A DNA stretch of 64,000 nucleotides from Pseudomonas fluorescens. Lineage in GTDB: Bacteria > Pseudomonadota > Gammaproteobacteria > Pseudomonadales > Pseudomonadaceae. The DNA lies in NCBI RefSeq assembly GCF_000802965.1, contig NZ_JSAK01000004.1:1-64000 (forward strand). Reading direction: 5' to 3'. Below are positions 56,610 through 64,000 of this stretch, in pieces; the first letter of the stretch is position 1, and each line of letters begins with the position of its first letter. The notes beneath the pieces were generated by a model. The model worked only from the letters and a program-made list of their open reading frames with translations, was not told the DNA's origin and ran no database searches. The position numbers and the translations under genes were made by a program.

Positions 56610-57536
56610 ATGCTTTCTCCTCCCGCAAACTGGCTACCCCAAGCCCCCCTCGAACCCCTCCACCTCGACTGGCTCTCCAATGCCAACATCGACGTCGCGA
56701 TCCTGCGCCTGGACCAGATCGACCCGCTGATCAGCGGCAACAAATGGTTCAAGCTCATCGAACACCTCAAAGCCGCTGACCTTGCAGGCGCCGAAGGCAT
56801 CATCAGCCTCGGTGGAGCGCACTCAAATCACCTTCACGCACTGGCCGCCGCCGGTAAGCGTTTCGGTTTCGCCACGGTCGGTTTATTGCGCGGGCACGCT
56901 CAGGAGACGCCGACGGTGAACGACTTGCAGGCGTTCGGCATGCAATTGCACTGGCTCGGTTATGGCGGTTACCGGGCGCGGAATGAAGCGGGGTTCTGGG
57001 AGCAGTGGCAGGCGCGGTATCCCGAACTGTTTCCGGTGCCCGAAGGCGGCGGTGGTTTGCCAGGAGCAACGGGCTGCACTCAGCTCAAAGCACTGGCCTG
57101 CCAGCAACTGGAGGGATTGGGTTGGAGTGACTATGACGGCTGGTGGCTGGCTTGCGGGACGGGTACAACCCTGGCCGGGTTGGTAATGGCTGAAGCGGGA
57201 GAATACCCGGTTTACGGTGCGTTGGCGGTGCCGGACGATCACGGTGTGGCGCAGCAGGTCGAGCGCATTTTGGAGGAGGCGGGCGTGAATGCTCCGACTT
57301 ATGAACTGTTCGACGCAAGCCGGGGTGGCTTTGCCAAGGTCGATCCGCTGTTGCTTGAATTCATTGCGCAGACCGAGCAAGTCAGCGGCATTGCTCTTGA
57401 ACCCCTGTACACAGGCAAAGCATTGCTGGCGCTCAAGCAGCAAGTCGAGGCAGGGAAGTTTGCCCGAGGCACACGGTTAATCTTTATACATACTGGTGGT
57501 CTACAGGGCCGCCGAGGTTTTAACTTGAAAACCTGA
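56610..57536 (+). CDS. PLP-dependent D-cysteine desulfhydrase/ACC deaminase family protein
   Basis: 308 residues if started at ATG 56610 (MLSPPANWLPQAPLEPLHLDWL); ATG 56580 is an alternative giving 318. Neither has a strong Shine-Dalgarno site. The PLP Lys lies in DPLISGNKWFKLIEHLKAA, followed by the serine-loop ISLGGAHSNHLHALAAAG and the phosphate-binding ACGTGTTLAGLV. HTGGLQG closes the active site. Members desulfhydrate D-cysteine or deaminate ACC; the key residues that separate the two cannot be judged with confidence here. Confidence 0.85.
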   Translation: MLSPPANWLPQAPLEPLHLDWLSNANIDVAILRLDQIDPLISGNKWFKLIEHLKAADLAGAEGIISLGGAHSNHLHALAAAGKRFGFATVGLLRGHAQETPTVNDLQAFGMQLHWLGYGGYRARNEAGFWEQWQARYPELFPVPEGGGGLPGATGCTQLKALACQQLEGLGWSDYDGWWLACGTGTTLAGLVMAEAGEYPVYGALAVPDDHGVAQQVERILEEAGVNAPTYELFDASRGGFAKVDPLLLEFIAQTEQVSGIALEPLYTGKALLALKQQVEAGKFARGTRLIFIHTGGLQGRRGFNLKT

Positions 57537-57538
57537 CC

Positions 57539-57632
57539 CCTGTAGGAGTGAGCCTGCTCGCGATAGCGGTATGTCGGTGAATAATGATTCGACTGATAAA
57601 CCGCAATCGCGAGCAGGCTCGCTCCTACAGGG
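57539..57632. repeat. REP-type inverted repeat, GTAGGAGTGAGCCTGCTCGC family
   Basis: CTGTAGGAGTGAGCCTGCTC and CGAGCAGGCTCGCTCCTAC arms, about 50 bases apart, between convergent genes. Confidence 0.85.
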
Positions 57633-57646
57633 GATGGTTGGTGTTA

Positions 57647-58207
57647 TCAGGAATTGCTGTTCACCCGCTTCGGCATCATCCGCAACAAGGTGTTATCGCC
57701 CACCACATAGTGGTGATACAGCCCCGCCACGGCATGCAGGCCGATCAGCCAGTAGCCGATCGTGCCGCCGAGCTCGTGCCAGCCCTGGATCTGCTTGGCC
57801 AGGTCCTTGTTTTCCGCGATCAGCAGCGGCAGGTCGAAACCGTAGAACATCACTTGGTTGCCTTTGGCGCTGGTCACCAGCCACCCGAGAATCGGCATGG
57901 CGATCATGAAAATGTACAGCGCCCAGTGCATCAACTTGGCCAGCAGCGTTTGCCACTTCGGCGAAGCTGGAAAGATCTGTGGTGCCGGGCCCAGGCTGCG
58001 GGCGAACAGGCGTAGCCAGACCAATACGAATACGGTCAGGCCGAGCATGAAGTGCGATTCCACGATCAGCGTTCGACCGCCGCTGCCCTTGGGAAAGAGG
58101 CCGCGCAGTTCGATACAGGCGTAAACCAGCGCCAGCAGGACCAGCATCAACCAATGCAGTGCAATTGACACGGTGCTGTAGCGCGAGTCGGAGTTTTTCC
58201 ACGGCAT
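57647..58207 (-). CDS. cybB: Cytochrome b561 family protein
   Basis: 186 residues with four membrane helices. The haem-ligating His occur in IALHWLMLVLLALVYACIEL, VESHFMLGLTVFVLVWLRL, LMHWALYIFMIAMPILGWL and IGLHAVAGLYHHYVVGD. It is a di-haem inner-membrane electron carrier (superoxide:quinone type in E. coli CybB); the physiological partner is unknown here. Single gene. Confidence 0.92.
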   Translation of the reverse strand: MPWKNSDSRYSTVSIALHWLMLVLLALVYACIELRGLFPKGSGGRTLIVESHFMLGLTVFVLVWLRLFARSLGPAPQIFPASPKWQTLLAKLMHWALYIFMIAMPILGWLVTSAKGNQVMFYGFDLPLLIAENKDLAKQIQGWHELGGTIGYWLIGLHAVAGLYHHYVVGDNTLLRMMPKRVNSNS

Positions 58208-58351
58208 ACGGTGTTCCTCACAGGTCCGGTTTGAAGCGCCCGTTCTTGATCGACGGTGTGCCTTAACTGTAATCCTGTTTCACCGGGTTTGCCTGTGGCT
58301 ATCCGTCACGGGATGCTCTGGTTCAGGTAATTGACAGCCAAAACGCAAATC

Positions 58352-58447
58352 CCCTGCAGGCGCTGCCGCAGGCTGCGATCTTTTGATTTTGTTTTTTCAA
58401 GATCAAGATCAAGATCAAAAGATCGCAGCCTGCGGCAGCTCCTACAA
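58352..58447. repeat. REP-type inverted repeat, GATCAAAAGATCGCAGCC family
   Basis: CTGCAGGCGCTGCCGCAGGC and its inverse, with GATCAAGATCAAGATCAAAA in the middle, a tandem AAGATC stretch. Confidence 0.83.
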
Positions 58448-58459
58448 GGGGCGGGTTTG

Positions 58460-59287
58460 TCAGCTGGTTTGAGGCATCTCGCCTTTGGCCAGGCGTTTGT
58501 TGATGTCGGCGATCACTTCCGGCAAGTCAGTGATGGTGTCGATCATGTAGTGCGGACGCGAGCCTTCGAACAGCGCGTGAATGCGTTTGCGCTCGCTGGC
58601 CAGTTCGTCGCTGCCGAGGGCGCGATAACCTTCGTAGTCCAGGCCCAGTGCGTTGCCCGAGCAGATCAGCGCGACGGTCCACATGCCGGCCCGACGACCT
58701 TCGAGAATGCCCGGCACAGTGTCATCGATCTTCACGCAAGCGGCGACGTCGTCGATGCCCAGGGCGATCACGTTGGCCAATGCTTGAGCCGGCCACGGAC
58801 GGCCGTTCGGTACTTCGTCGGTGGCAACAACGTGGTCAGCCACGTAACCATTGGTGGCGGCCAACTCGACGACTTTGTCCATGACCTGTTTTGGATAACC
58901 GGAGCAGGAACCGATTTTGATCCCTTGCTGGCGCAGGTTGGCGATGGTGTCCAGGGCGCCCGGAATCAGTGCCGAGTGCTCGGCGATTTTCTCGATTTGC
59001 AGCGGCATGAAGCGCTGGTAGATGGCGGTGACGTCATCGTCGGTCGGTGTGCGGCCGAACACTTTTCGATAACGTTCGGCGACTTCCGGCTGATTGCACA
59101 GCGTGCGGATGTGGTCCCACTTGCCCATGCCCATCGGGCCACGGGCTTCGTCGATGGACACCTGGACGTCGAACTCGGCGAAGGCTTCGACGAAGATTTG
59201 CGTCGGCGCGAAAGAACCGAAATCGACCACAGTGCCGGCCCAGTCGAGGATGGCGGCCTGGAGTTTGCTTGGGTTGGTGTAGTTCAT
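58460..59287 (-). CDS. phnX: Phosphonoacetaldehyde hydrolase PhnX
   Basis: 275 residues from ATG 59287 ([14 protein letters not shown]), the usual length; an upstream start at 59296 adds three residues. HAD fold with nucleophile Asp15 in LDWAGTVVD, the Schiff-base Lys56 in MGMGKWDHI, and [15 protein letters not shown] as the Asp/Thr motif. It splits phosphonoacetaldehyde to acetaldehyde and phosphate. It lies downstream of phnW on the same strand, 153 bases apart with a REP-type repeat between. Confidence 0.96.
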   Translation of the reverse strand: MNYTNPSKLQAAILDWAGTVVDFGSFAPTQIFVEAFAEFDVQVSIDEARGPMGMGKWDHIRTLCNQPEVAERYRKVFGRTPTDDDVTAIYQRFMPLQIEKIAEHSALIPGALDTIANLRQQGIKIGSCSGYPKQVMDKVVELAATNGYVADHVVATDEVPNGRPWPAQALANVIALGIDDVAACVKIDDTVPGILEGRRAGMWTVALICSGNALGLDYEGYRALGSDELASERKRIHALFEGSRPHYMIDTITDLPEVIADINKRLAKGEMPQTS

Positions 59288-59334
59288 GGTGATCAAATTC
59301 CTGTGAGAACGAGCTATTCGGGAGTTCGGCGTTC

Positions 59335-59427
59335 CTGTGGGAGCGGGCTTGCCCGCGATGGGGGACTGTCAGTCGACATCAATGGTGAATGTCAGACCGC
59401 TATCGCGGGCAAGCCCGCTCCCACAGG
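59335..59427. repeat. REP-type inverted repeat between phnW and phnX
   Basis: CTGTGGGAGCGGGCTTGCCC and its inverse. It sits inside the phnW-phnX unit, as another does inside pqq. Confidence 0.85.
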
Positions 59428-59440
59428 GATTTGAGGCGAT

Positions 59441-60550
59441 TCAGATCTCTAGCACTTCCATCTCGCGCAGCACTTCGCCGATGGCGGCTACGGCTTCGCG
59501 CATTTCGGCTGGCTGCACGTAGCCGATGCAGCCGACGCGGAAGGTTTCGACCTGGGTCAGTTTGCCGGGGTAGAGGATGTAACCCTTGGCCTTGACTCGT
59601 TCGTAGAATTCCTTGAACTGGTAACGCGGATCTTTCGGGGCATGGAAGGTGGCGATGATCGGTGCCTGGATCGCGGTCGGCAGGAAACTGCGCAGGCCCA
59701 GTTTGCTCATCTCTTCCATCAGAGCCTGACAATTGGCGGCGTAGCGCTCGTGCCGGGCCGGCAGGCCGCCTTCTTCGTTGTATTGCAGCAGCGCTTCGTG
59801 CAGCGCGGCGACCACGTGGGTCGGCGGGGTGAAGCGCCACTGACCGGTCTTGGTCATGTAGGTGTGCTGATCGAACAAATCCATCGCCAGCGAATGCGAG
59901 TTGCCTGCCGCGTGGGCCAGGGATTCCTTGCGAGCGAAAACAAACCCCATCCCCGGTACGCCTTCGAGGCATTTGCCCGACGCAGCGATCAGCGCATCGA
60001 ACGACACCTGTTGCGCATCCACCGGCAGGGCGCCGAAGGAGCTCATGGCGTCGATGATCAGACGTTTGCCGTGTTGCTCGACGACTTGGGCGATTTCCGG
60101 TAGCGGGTTGAGGATGCCGGTGCTGGTTTCGCAATGAATCAGTGCGACGTGAGTAATGCCTGGGTCGGCACGCAGCAGGCGCTCGACGTCGGCGGCGGTG
60201 GTCGGTTCGTCTTCGGCGGTTTCAAAGGTGCTGAACGAGCGACCGAGCACTTCGCAGATCTTCGCCAGGCGTTTGCCGTAGGCGCCGTTGATCAGCACCA
60301 GGACTTTGCCGTCGCGAGGCACCAGCGTGCCGATGGCCGCTTCAACGGCGAAGGTGCCGCTGCCTTGCAGAGGCACGCAGTGGTGGCTGGCGGCGCCGTT
60401 GATGATCGCCAGCAGTTGTTCGCAGAGGCTGGCGGTCAGTTGGTTGAAGCGGTCATCCCATGAACCCCAGTCAACCATCATCGCCTGACGGGTGCGGGCC
60501 GACGTGGTCAATGGGCCGGGGGTGAGCAGGATGGGTGCGGCAATACTCAT
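59441..60550 (-). CDS. phnW: 2-aminoethylphosphonate:pyruvate aminotransferase PhnW
   Basis: 369 residues. Fold-type I aminotransferase: [25 protein letters not shown] at the N terminus, [25 protein letters not shown], and the PLP Lys in [15 protein letters not shown]. It transfers the amino group of 2-aminoethylphosphonate to pyruvate, making phosphonoacetaldehyde for PhnX. Divergent from the LysR gene at 60660 with a 109-base gap. Confidence 0.96.
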   Translation of the reverse strand: MSIAAPILLTPGPLTTSARTRQAMMVDWGSWDDRFNQLTASLCEQLLAIINGAASHHCVPLQGSGTFAVEAAIGTLVPRDGKVLVLINGAYGKRLAKICEVLGRSFSTFETAEDEPTTAADVERLLRADPGITHVALIHCETSTGILNPLPEIAQVVEQHGKRLIIDAMSSFGALPVDAQQVSFDALIAASGKCLEGVPGMGFVFARKESLAHAAGNSHSLAMDLFDQHTYMTKTGQWRFTPPTHVVAALHEALLQYNEEGGLPARHERYAANCQALMEEMSKLGLRSFLPTAIQAPIIATFHAPKDPRYQFKEFYERVKAKGYILYPGKLTQVETFRVGCIGYVQPAEMREAVAAIGEVLREMEVLEI

Positions 60551-60659
60551 TCTCGTGTCCTCGCAATCGATGGGATGACGCTACGGGGCTTAAATTGCAA
60601 TTTGCCGAGTTATCAATCAAATTGTTTGTTGTTATGCCAGCCATCAGTGAGGCTTATTC

Positions 60660-61523
60660 ATGAACCTGTTTCAGCTCCGCGCCTTCGACGCCGTGGCCCG
60701 CGAGGGCAGCTTCACCCGCGCCGCTGCGCGACTGTTCATCAGCCAACCGGCGGTTACCGGGCACATCAAGGCGCTGGAGGAGCACTACCAGATCACCCTG
60801 TTGCGCAGGACTGCGCGCCGGGTGGAACTGACGGAGGAGGGCACCAAACTGGCGGCGATCACCCGGGCGATGTTCGGCCTGGCCGAAGAGGCGCAAGTGA
60901 TGCTGGAAGCCAACCGACAGTTGCTCACCGGGCGCCTGGAAGTGGCGGCGGACGGGCCGCACATGGTCATGCCGATGCTCGCCAGCCTGCGCGCGCGTTA
61001 TCCGGGGATCACGGTGAATTTACGTCTGGGCAATGCTCAGGAAACCCTCGCGGCGTTGTTGTCAGAACATGCCGACGTGGCGGTGCTGACCGAGGTCGAG
61101 CCGCGCAAGGGCTTGCATCTGCAAGCCTTGAGCGAATCACGCATTTGTGCGCTCGTGCCCGAAGGTCATCCGTGGGCGCGGCGGAGCAAAGGCGTGCCGC
61201 TCAAGGAGCTGGATCAGGTGATCATGGTGTTGCGCGAGCCGAGTTCGATTACCCGGCGTACGTTCGATGAAGCTTGTGCTCAGGCCAGCGTGCATCCTCG
61301 TGTATTGCTGGAGCTGGACAGTCGCGAGGCAGTCACCGAGGCGGTAGCGGCTGAGTTGGGCGTGGGCGTGGTGTCATCGGTCGAAGTCAGCCACGACCCG
61401 CGGGTGGCGGCGGTGCCGATCATTGGCGAGGGGTTGGTGAATCGGCACATGATGGGGTGCATGGAGCGGCGGCGGGATTTGCGTTTGATACAGGCGTTTT
61501 TCGGCTTGGCCTCAAGCAAGTAG
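60660..61523 (+). CDS. LysR family regulator, probably of phosphonate genes
   Basis: 287 residues. N-terminal winged helix-turn-helix (MNLFQLRAFDAVAREGSFTRAAARLFISQPAVTGHIKALEEHY). The remaining effector domain has LRLGNAQETLAALLSEHADVAVLTEV. It is divergent from phnW, the classic LysR arrangement, so phnW-phnX is the likely target, with 2-aminoethylphosphonate or an intermediate as effector (inference). Confidence 0.87.
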   Translation: MNLFQLRAFDAVAREGSFTRAAARLFISQPAVTGHIKALEEHYQITLLRRTARRVELTEEGTKLAAITRAMFGLAEEAQVMLEANRQLLTGRLEVAADGPHMVMPMLASLRARYPGITVNLRLGNAQETLAALLSEHADVAVLTEVEPRKGLHLQALSESRICALVPEGHPWARRSKGVPLKELDQVIMVLREPSSITRRTFDEACAQASVHPRVLLELDSREAVTEAVAAELGVGVVSSVEVSHDPRVAAVPIIGEGLVNRHMMGCMERRRDLRLIQAFFGLASSK

Positions 61524-61534
61524 ACTGAGTCGCG

Positions 61535-61634
61535 GCCATCGCGGGCAAGCCACGCTCCCACAGGTTTGAGTCGTGCACAAAACAGGTGACCGGCGTAAAT
61601 CCTGTGGGAGCGTGGCTTGCCCGCGATGGGGCCG
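61535..61634. repeat. REP-type inverted repeat, GTGGGAGCGTGGCTTGCCCG variant
   Basis: GCGGGCAAGCCACGCTCCCA and CTGTGGGAGCGTGGCTTGCC arms, between convergent LysR genes. Confidence 0.85.
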
Positions 61635-61641
61635 GGCCTGC

Positions 61642-62514
61642 CTACACAAGACTCTCACGCACCATCTGCAGAAACGTCGCCACCACCCGCCGCGAACTCT
61701 GCTCGCGCAAACACACCAGCGTTTCTGTCAGCCGTCGTTTGCAATCGGTAATCGGCAACGCACACACCCGCGAATCCGCACCGAACTCGGCGGCCGACAC
61801 CACGCCCACGCCAATCCCCACCACCACCGCCTCCCGCGCCGCTTCCCGACCTTCGACCTGTATCGCCGGACGAATGCGAAACCCGGCACCGGCCATTTCT
61901 TCTTCCAGTGTTTGACGGGTTACCGAACCGATTTCCCGCAGCACCAGCGGCGTGTCGTCCAGGTCCGCTAGGGTGATGGATTCGCGGTCCGCCCACGGAT
62001 GATTACGCGACACGAACGCCACCATCGGGTCGTTGCGCAGCGGCAGGGAGATCAACCGTTCGTCGCTGACCTCACGTCCGAGCAACGCCAGATCGGCCTG
62101 GTAGTTGAACAGCCGAAACAGCGACTCATCGGTGTTGCCGGTTTCGATCTTCACGCTGATGCCGGGGTAGCGCTCGCAGAACCGGGCGATTTGCGGCAGC
62201 ACATGCACCGGCGCATCCACCGCCAGAATCAGGCTGCCAGTCTGTAACGCCTGGGAATCCTGCAACAGCTCCTGGGCTTCCGCCTCGATCACAAAAAGCC
62301 GCTGGGTAACGCTCAACAGGCGCTCGCCCAGATCGGTCAGGCGCACCGAGCGTTTGTTGCGGTGGAACAGCAAAACGCCGTAGCGCTCTTCGAGTTTGCG
62401 CACTTGGTCGGAGATTGCCGGTTGCGTCAGAAACAGCCGCTCGGCGGCTTTGGTAAAGCTTCCATGCACGGCCACGGCGTGGAAGGCTTTGAGCTGGGCG
62501 TGGGAAACCGACAT
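61642..62514 (-). CDS. LysR family regulator, second at the phosphonate locus
   Basis: 290 residues from ATG 62514, after GGAGGTTTCG. It starts MSVSHAQLKAFHAVAVHGSFTKAAERLFLTQPAISDQVRKLEERYGV. It resembles the regulator at 60660 in the effector domain (KIETGNTDESLFRLFNYQADLALLGREV; VGIGVGVVSAAEFGADSRV), which suggests paralogy. Divergent from the MFS gene at 62784, its likely target. Confidence 0.87.
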   Translation of the reverse strand: MSVSHAQLKAFHAVAVHGSFTKAAERLFLTQPAISDQVRKLEERYGVLLFHRNKRSVRLTDLGERLLSVTQRLFVIEAEAQELLQDSQALQTGSLILAVDAPVHVLPQIARFCERYPGISVKIETGNTDESLFRLFNYQADLALLGREVSDERLISLPLRNDPMVAFVSRNHPWADRESITLADLDDTPLVLREIGSVTRQTLEEEMAGAGFRIRPAIQVEGREAAREAVVVGIGVGVVSAAEFGADSRVCALPITDCKRRLTETLVCLREQSSRRVVATFLQMVRESLV

Positions 62515-62783
62515 CGAAACCTCCAGTAACAAGCTGAACTTATATTGGAAATACGATAAATCGATTTCACTTATTAATCAGTAATTGTTTTTATCCGCTT
62601 CAGCCCCGGTGACTGGTCGGTCGATCAGCAACGGTGGCCATGAGCCTGTGCGTGCAACAGCAGGACTCATCTGACCGGAATCGCCCACAGGGACAAGGTG
62701 ATTTCGCAGTGCTTAACAATAAAAAACACAGGCGTTTTCTTCCAATTCTGCCGGCACACTCACACCCTGAGGTCAGAACCACA

Positions 62784-64000
62784 ATGAACAAGCACATCGG
62801 CACCATCAAGCGTTGGCGCGTGCAGATCTTCGCGATCACCTGGCTCGCCTACGCCGCTTTCTACTTCACCCGCAAAGCGTTTTCCGTTGCCAAACTCGGC
62901 ATCGGCGAAGACCCGTCCTTCATGCTCGACAAAATGGCCATGGCCAACCTCGACGCCATTTACCTCACCGCATACGCCATCGGCCAATTCACCTGGGGCA
63001 TCCTCGCCGACCGCTTTGGCCCACGGGTTGTGGTGCTCGGCGGGTTGCTGATATCGGCGGCGGCCGCGTTGGTGATGGGCAGTTTCGCCACGTTGCCGAT
63101 TTTCGCCACTTGCATGTTGATTCAAGGGTTGGCGCAATCCACCGGTTGGTCGGGGTTGTGCAAGAACCTTGGCAGTTTCTTTCCCTCCGAACAGCGCGGG
63201 CGGGTGCTGGGGCTATGGAGTTCCTGCTACGCCTTTGGCGGTCTGGTGGCGTCGCCGTTCGCCGGATGGTGGGCGTATACGCTGATTGGCTCGTGGCATG
63301 CAGCGTTCATTTCCAGTGCGGCGGTGGTTGGGCTGGTCGCCGTGCTGTTTTTTATTTTTCAACGCAACAAACCTGAAGACGTCGGCTTGCCGGCCGTGGA
63401 GCCTGAGCCCGAACTGAGCGCTGAAGAGGCCTACGCCCAAAGCAAAATCAGCGTCCTGGCGCCGCTCAAGGAAATCCTGCGCAACCGTACCGTGCTGATT
63501 CTCGGCCTCTCGTACTTCATGCTGAAACCGGCACGCTACGCGATTCTGCTGTGGGGCCCGGTGATCGTTTTCGAACAGATGCCCTCGGTTGGCAAAGTCG
63601 GCGCAGCGATCATTCCGACGGCGTTTGAGCTGGCCGGGTTGCTCGGGCCGATCATGATCGGCATGGCCTCGGACAAACTGTTCGGCGCCCGGCGCATGCC
63701 GGCCTGCGTCATCAGCCTGTTGGCGCTGACCGTGTCGCTCGCCTTCTTCATGGGCGCCCTGCACACGGGTAGCGTGGCGCTGGTGGTGGCGCTGTTGTTT
63801 GTCATGGGCCTGACGCTTTACGGACCGGACTCAATGATCAGCGGCGCGGCGGCCATCGATTTCGGCACCGCCAAGGCCGGCGCAACGGCGGCCGGGTTCG
63901 TCAACGGTTGCGGTTCGGTCGGGGCGATTCTTGGCGGATTGCTGCCCGGTTATTTCGACACGGTGACGGTGTTCATCGTCTTCGCTGGCTGCGCGATGTT
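62784..64000 (+). CDS. MFS transporter, organophosphate antiporter-like (partial)
   Basis: 405 codons from ATG 62784, open to the right edge. Read directly from the DNA. MNKHIGTIKRWRVQIFAITWLAYAAFYFTRKAFSVAK resembles the GlpT/UhpT family (YxxFYFTRK), followed by AIGQFTWGILADRFGPR and TGWSGLCKNLGSFFPSEQRGRVLGLWSS. About ten or eleven hydrophobic segments are present before the edge. Placed beside phnWX, so uptake of 2-aminoethylphosphonate or a phosphate ester is likely, as inference from context. Confidence 0.85.
   Translation, partial: MNKHIGTIKRWRVQIFAITWLAYAAFYFTRKAFSVAKLGIGEDPSFMLDKMAMANLDAIYLTAYAIGQFTWGILADRFGPRVVVLGGLLISAAAALVMGSFATLPIFATCMLIQGLAQSTGWSGLCKNLGSFFPSEQRGRVLGLWSSCYAFGGLVASPFAGWWAYTLIGSWHAAFISSAAVVGLVAVLFFIFQRNKPEDVGLPAVEPEPELSAEEAYAQSKISVLAPLKEILRNRTVLILGLSYFMLKPARYAILLWGPVIVFEQMPSVGKVGAAIIPTAFELAGLLGPIMIGMASDKLFGARRMPACVISLLALTVSLAFFMGALHTGSVALVVALLFVMGLTLYGPDSMISGAAAIDFGTAKAGATAAGFVNGCGSVGAILGGLLPGYFDTVTVFIVFAGCAM

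Overview
The window is chromosomal DNA of a Pseudomonas, most likely of the P. fluorescens group. The basis is the gene order folD / tRNA Arg-His-Leu-His / tig / clpP / clpX / lon / hupB / ppiD, a PQQ-linked alcohol oxidation block, high GC, and many intergenic REP-type inverted repeats. No insertion sequence, prophage, integrase or CRISPR array was seen. Family and ortholog names come from recall, not from searches.

Layout. 1-3224: the right edge of a type VI secretion locus (a vgrG and the start of a Tle3-like lipase effector, running off the left edge). 3225-14042: housekeeping and small genes (a Tyr/Pro-rich secreted protein, a shikimate-dehydrogenase-like enzyme, a cupin, yceH, a DUF1993 protein, sstT, an MFS transporter with nhaR, a small lipoprotein, a TerC-family protein, a C39-like lipoprotein and two small acidic proteins). 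14061-16091: pbpG and folD on the minus strand. 16223-16887: a four-gene tRNA cluster. 17248-25922: protein quality control (tig, clpP, clpX, lon), then hupB, a decayed tRNA-like element, and ppiD. 26205-31102: a DUF2242 lipoprotein, a 28-residue ORF, an AraC regulator with a membrane-anchored nitrilase-like protein, and a divergent porin. 31403-54320: the PQQ/alcohol block. 54463-57536: fadH and a D-cysteine-desulfhydrase-like enzyme. 57647-64000: cytochrome b561 and a 2-aminoethylphosphonate locus (phnX, phnW, two LysR regulators and the start of an MFS transporter).

How the PQQ block works together. NosP and the hybrid kinase NahK/ErcS' lie next to the LuxR-type regulator ErbR/AgmR. A minus-strand set encodes a CxxxCW rhodanese-like protein and an ABC system linked to PQQ alcohol metabolism. 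On the plus strand are cytochrome c550 (pedF), a periplasmic binding protein, a SoxYZ-like carrier, a zinc hydrolase, a PQQ alcohol dehydrogenase, an aldehyde dehydrogenase, pqqABCDE, and the ercA-ercS pair. The one PQQ alcohol dehydrogenase carries the Asp-x-Asp signature (D323, D325) of lanthanide-dependent enzymes. No calcium-type paralogue and no second kinase/regulator pair (PedS2R2/ExaDE type) is present, so this block looks lanthanide-only.

Main leads: a 38/40-identical element upstream of both the AraC/nitrilase-like/porin locus and fadH, 24.7 kb apart; a 15-bp motif recurring at a fixed distance upstream of two PQQ-block transcription units; a nitrilase homologue lacking catalytic Cys and Lys; and the degenerate tRNA-like sequence behind hupB.
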